Origin: Chloroflexota bacterium
GTDB lineage: Bacteria > Chloroflexota > Dehalococcoidia > Lucifugimonadales > JADFKI01
DNA: 15,107 nucleotides
NCBI GenBank assembly: GCA_024648655.1
Contig: JAGGDZ010000110.1
Location: 1 to 15,107, forward strand
Direction: 5' to 3'
Below are positions 12,178-15,107 of the stretch, piece after piece. How positions within the stretch are numbered: position 1 is the stretch's first letter; every line of letters starts with the position of its first letter. A model generated the notes under the pieces. It had not been told where the DNA came from. It was given only the letters and a program-made list of their open reading frames with translations, and did no database searches. Position numbers and translations under genes: made by a program.

Positions 12178-15107
12178 CTACCGCACGTAGCCGTTTTTGC
12201 TGTCCCATTCCTTCGCATGAGAAGATCTGCGCAAAGGGTCGCCGTACCCGCCGCCGCCGGATGAGAGCGCAATAATGCGGTCCCCGGGCTTGACTATCAC
12301 GCCCGTCTGCTTGGTTCGCAGCACGGTCTCCACACCGCCTGAGACGATGGAGTATCGGTGCGGGAGACCGGGTTCGCCACCCAGCACGCCGAACGGAGGC
12401 ACTATCGCGCCGTCCCCTGCCGTGTTGAGGAGCGCCTCACCCTTACCTTCGTAGATGATTTCGCATACCGCGCCCAAGCCGCCTCTCCATTGACCGTTTC
12501 CGGCAGAACCGGGGCGCAACTCGTGGTTCACAACGAACAGCGGGAAGCGCTCTTCGGTTACTTCTACGCTGTTGGCGCGGATTCCGCCGGCTACATTGAC
12601 CTCGCCGACGCAGCTCCAACCGTCATGGCCGAGCGCCGCGCCGCCGCCGCCTCTCGCCATGAAGAAGTGCCACAGGAACGATTCGCCGGTTCGCGGGTCG
12701 GTGCCGGTGATGGCGTACCGCAGACGTCGGGAGAAGCCGGCGTTCACCGCTTCAGGGACCGCCTGGACGAGTGCCTTGAAGATTGCCTCGACAATCTCTT
12801 CGGCGCAGTGGTTCGTGCTCATGCATACGGGAGCGGGGGAGTTGGCATTGACTATCAAGCCCTTGGGCGCGATTACTTTTAGGGGACCCATAGAGCCGTC
12901 GTTCTTTGGGACATCATACGGCGCGAGATACATAATCGCGGCGTGCGCCAGCGACCTAGTATTAGCATAAGCGCTGTTGATGAAGCCTGTCACCTGCGGC
13001 GCGGACTCGCTCAGGTCAATGGTCAGCGTGTCCTCGGCGACAGTCACTCTTGCCCTTATGGGAATCAGCTCTGAGTCGAAGCCGTCGTCATCCACAAGCG
13101 ATTCGCCGAAGTATTCGCCGTTGGGCCAGTCGGATATAAAGCTCCTGACTTGCGCCTCAGTCGCGTCAAGTATGCCATCCACAATACGGGCCAGCCGGTT
13201 GGAGCCATAGTGCTCGACAAGCTCTCGGATACGCCGCTCTGCCGTGAGTATGGAGCCGATCTGGGCGTTAAGGTCGCCGAGGAAGTTTTGGGGGTACCTG
13301 ACGTTTGCCGCCATCATCCGGAGCAGGTCGTCACGAGGGGTATCGCCGTCGTAGATTCTCAGGGGCGGGATTCGCAAGCCTTCGTGGAATATCTCACTTG
13401 CGGACGGATTATAGCCGCCGTGAGTGCCACCGCCGACGTCGGTGTGGTGCGCCCTGTTCACCGTCATGAAGGCGAGCTTGCCGTCCACGAAAACTGGGCG
13501 AATCGCGGTGATGTCCGGCAGATGCGAGCCACCAAAATAGGGGTCGTTGAGAAGGAAGACATCTCCCGGAGCGATGCTGTCTCCGAAGTAGTCGAGCACG
13601 GCGCGACCCGCAACCGGAAGCGCGCTGACATGCACGGGTATACCCTCGCCCTGCGCGACCAGTCTGCACTGGCTGTCCAGAATTGCGGTCGAGAAGTCCC
13701 GGCTGGCGTTGAGTATCTGGGAGAGCGCAGTGCGAAGCATGACGTCCATCATTTCGATAGCGATGGACTCTAAGCGATTGCCCACTACGGAGAGCGTAAC
13801 GGCGTCTCCTTCGGCAGCGCCGGAATCTTGCGTGGATGCCTCGACGTCAATGTGCAGAATGCCGCCGCTGTCGAAGCGGGCGGAGCATCCTTCGTCGATG
13901 ACAATGGTGTTGTAGTCGGTGTTGATGACCGCGGGACCGGTAGTAATCTGCGACGGGACTGCTCCGCTCTCGCTTGGGATATGCGCCGTATCATTAATGT
14001 CGCCTTCGATGGGCAGCCGCCCTATGGCGCTCGCCCTGAGCGTAACGATTCTGATGTCCTGCTCTTGCTGTCGGTACGCGTAGAGCTGCTCGAATCGCTC
14101 GTGCATGTTTTCTGCCCAGAGCACTCGTAGATCGTCATCGGGCAGGCTGAGGTCGGGGACATCCACCGTAACCTCGTATATCTGGTCGAGGTATCGCATG
14201 TCCGCGGAAAGGTGAACGCTGATGTCGGAGTCGGCAGCGCCCGCGTCGCGGATTCTCTCTCTGCCGTCCTCGACCAGGGTTGCAAAATCAGACCGCAAGT
14301 CGTCAAGTTTCACGTTGCTGAGGCTGGAAGGGTGGGACATCGCGAGGTCATACTTCAGGTCGGAAGCCATCATGCCGAATGCGGACAGAACGGGGCCGGC
14401 CGGCGGTATCAGGACGCGTCCTATGCCAATCTCCCGAGCTACCCTCGTCGCGACTAGACCTGCCGCTCCGCCAAAGCCCATCAGCGCGAACTCACGGGGG
14501 TCGAGTCCGCGACTCACGGATGCGAGTCGAATGCCCTCAGCGATGGAACTGGAGACGACGCGGAGAATGCCCTCTGCAGCTTCCTCGACGCTAAGACCGA
14601 GTGGCTTTGCGACCTGACAGCGTATCGCCTCACTTGCGAGGTCAATGTCCAGTTGAACCGCGCCGCCGAGGAACTTTTCGGTGTCAAGCAAGCTGAGAAC
14701 CAGCGCGGCATCGGTAACGGTGGGCTGCGTGCCTCCACGACCGTAGCAAGCGGGGCCCGGATCTGCGCCGGCGCTTGTGGGACCGACGCGCAGGACGCCG
14801 CCTTCGTCCACGCGGGCAATGCTACCACCGCCGGCGCCGAGTGTATGAATATCAACGGTGGGGACGGCTATCTTCCAGCCGGACTCGAACTTCTCGCCGG
14901 TGATATGCGGGCTGCCGTTCTCTATCAGTGTAATGTCGGTGCTGGTGCCGCCCATGTCGAGGGCGATTACGTGCTCTTCCCCAAGCCGGCGGGCGACATG
15001 CGCCGCTCCAGACGCACCTCCCGCGGGCCCGGAGAGTATGGACCTGACGGCTTGCTCGGAACTGTCCTCGACAGTGGCTATTCCACCGTTGGACTGAATT
15101 ACGAACA
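12178..15107 (-). CDS. Fused hydantoinase/5-oxoprolinase HyuA-HyuB, 5' end missing
   Basis: The frame is open from the right edge to TAG at 12178-12180 (about 975 residues visible). ATG 14955 is internal, because family sequence precedes it. Up to about 13830 it is HyuA-like: VRSILSGPAGGASGA, LDMGGTSTDITL (actin-fold phosphate site), TLGAGGGSIA, GADPGPACYGRGG and GFGGAAGLVA. From about 13810 it is HyuB-like: RLESIAIEMMDVMLRTALSQ, LLNDPYFGGSHLPDI, NRAHHTDVGG, MSTNHCAEEIVEAI and RGGGGAALGHDG, ending in the SSGGGGYGDPLRR signature. These enzymes hydrolyse cyclic amides such as 5-oxoproline or N-methylhydantoins using ATP; acetophenone carboxylase is a relative, so the substrate is not fixed. Joining A and B in one chain resembles eukaryotic-size 5-oxoprolinases of about 1,250 residues. 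No frameshift is seen. Confidence 0.9.
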   Translation of the reverse strand, partial: FVIQSNGGIATVEDSSEQAVRSILSGPAGGASGAAHVARRLGEEHVIALDMGGTSTDITLIENGSPHITGEKFESGWKIAVPTVDIHTLGAGGGSIARVDEGGVLRVGPTSAGADPGPACYGRGGTQPTVTDAALVLSLLDTEKFLGGAVQLDIDLASEAIRCQVAKPLGLSVEEAAEGILRVVSSSIAEGIRLASVSRGLDPREFALMGFGGAAGLVATRVAREIGIGRVLIPPAGPVLSAFGMMASDLKYDLAMSHPSSLSNVKLDDLRSDFATLVEDGRERIRDAGAADSDISVHLSADMRYLDQIYEVTVDVPDLSLPDDDLRVLWAENMHERFEQLYAYRQQEQDIRIVTLRASAIGRLPIEGDINDTAHIPSESGAVPSQITTGPAVINTDYNTIVIDEGCSARFDSGGILHIDVEASTQDSGAAEGDAVTLSVVGNRLESIAIEMMDVMLRTALSQILNASRDFSTAILDSQCRLVAQGEGIPVHVSALPVAGRAVLDYFGDSIAPGDVFLLNDPYFGGSHLPDITAIRPVFVDGKLAFMTVNRAHHTDVGGGTHGGYNPSASEIFHEGLRIPPLRIYDGDTPRDDLLRMMAANVRYPQNFLGDLNAQIGSILTAERRIRELVEHYGSNRLARIVDGILDATEAQVRSFISDWPNGEYFGESLVDDDGFDSELIPIRARVTVAEDTLTIDLSESAPQVTGFINSAYANTRSLAHAAIMYLAPYDVPKNDGSMGPLKVIAPKGLIVNANSPAPVCMSTNHCAEEIVEAIFKALVQAVPEAVNAGFSRRLRYAITGTDPRTGESFLWHFFMARGGGGAALGHDGWSCVGEVNVAGGIRANSVEVTEERFPLFVVNHELRPGSAGNGQWRGGLGAVCEIIYEGKGEALLNTAGDGAIVPPFGVLGGEPGLPHRYSIVSGGVETVLRTKQTGVIVKPGDRIIALSSGGGGYGDPLRRSSHAKEWDSKNGYVR

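Noticed and set aside
12631..12660. GCC/GCG-rich run as a simple repeat
   Set aside because: It encodes the glycine-rich RGGGGAALGHDG motif conserved in HyuB and needs no other explanation.
1..15107. CRISPR array, tRNA/rRNA genes, intact insertion sequence, prophage or defence island
   Set aside because: No spaced repeats of CRISPR type, no tRNA cloverleaf, no transposase or integrase motif, and no recognised defence gene apart from the decayed higBA.

Overview
The window looks like a chromosomal stretch from a moderately GC-rich bacterium. The most likely placement is Chloroflexota of the Dehalococcoidia/SAR202 type, with moderate confidence. This rests on gene content: a luciferase-like monooxygenase next to an MBL-fold hydrolase, a split sulfopyruvate-decarboxylase-like TPP enzyme, a fused hydantoinase/oxoprolinase, LiaF-like membrane proteins, and a solitary RND exporter with no adaptor or outer-membrane partner, as expected in a cell without an outer membrane. 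TTG and GTG starts appear to be used freely. No rRNA, tRNA, CRISPR array, phage module or intact insertion sequence was seen.

Layout. Bases 1-1311 (+): the 3' end of a luciferase-like monooxygenase overlapping an MBL-fold hydrolase. Bases 1345-2251 (-): a membrane protein and a winged-helix regulator in one operon. Its sigma70-like promoter (2304-2332) is overlaid by a 10-7-10 inverted repeat that is probably the regulator's own operator. Bases 2575-3712 (+): two LiaF-like membrane proteins built from a repeated two-helix unit. Bases 3748-6090 (+): an enoyl-ACP reductase (FabI type), two subunits of a ThDP-dependent 2-oxoacid decarboxylase, and a small unknown protein. Bases 6087-6496 (-): a decayed higBA toxin-antitoxin pair, with only the last ~28 residues of the toxin and an antitoxin frameshifted at a G5 run. 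Bases 6522-7934 (-): an MFS exporter, divergent from an RND exporter (8211-11405, +). The 7938-8210 gap holds a long dyad abutting an extended -10 and a 3 x 14 bp tandem repeat. Bases 11429-12166 (+): a YgjP/SprT-like zinc metallopeptidase. Bases 12178-15107 (-): most of a fused HyuA-HyuB protein running off the right edge.

How the genes fit together. The left end is catabolic (monooxygenase plus hydrolase). The centre concerns the envelope and lipids (LiaF-like proteins, FabI) and 2-oxoacid decarboxylation. The right half concerns export and amide-ring hydrolysis. I see no single large novel system. The strongest unlabelled signals are two regulatory dyads sitting on promoters, three exact or near-exact short tandem duplications confined to gene junctions or leaders, and the toxin-antitoxin remnant hidden between two ordinary genes.
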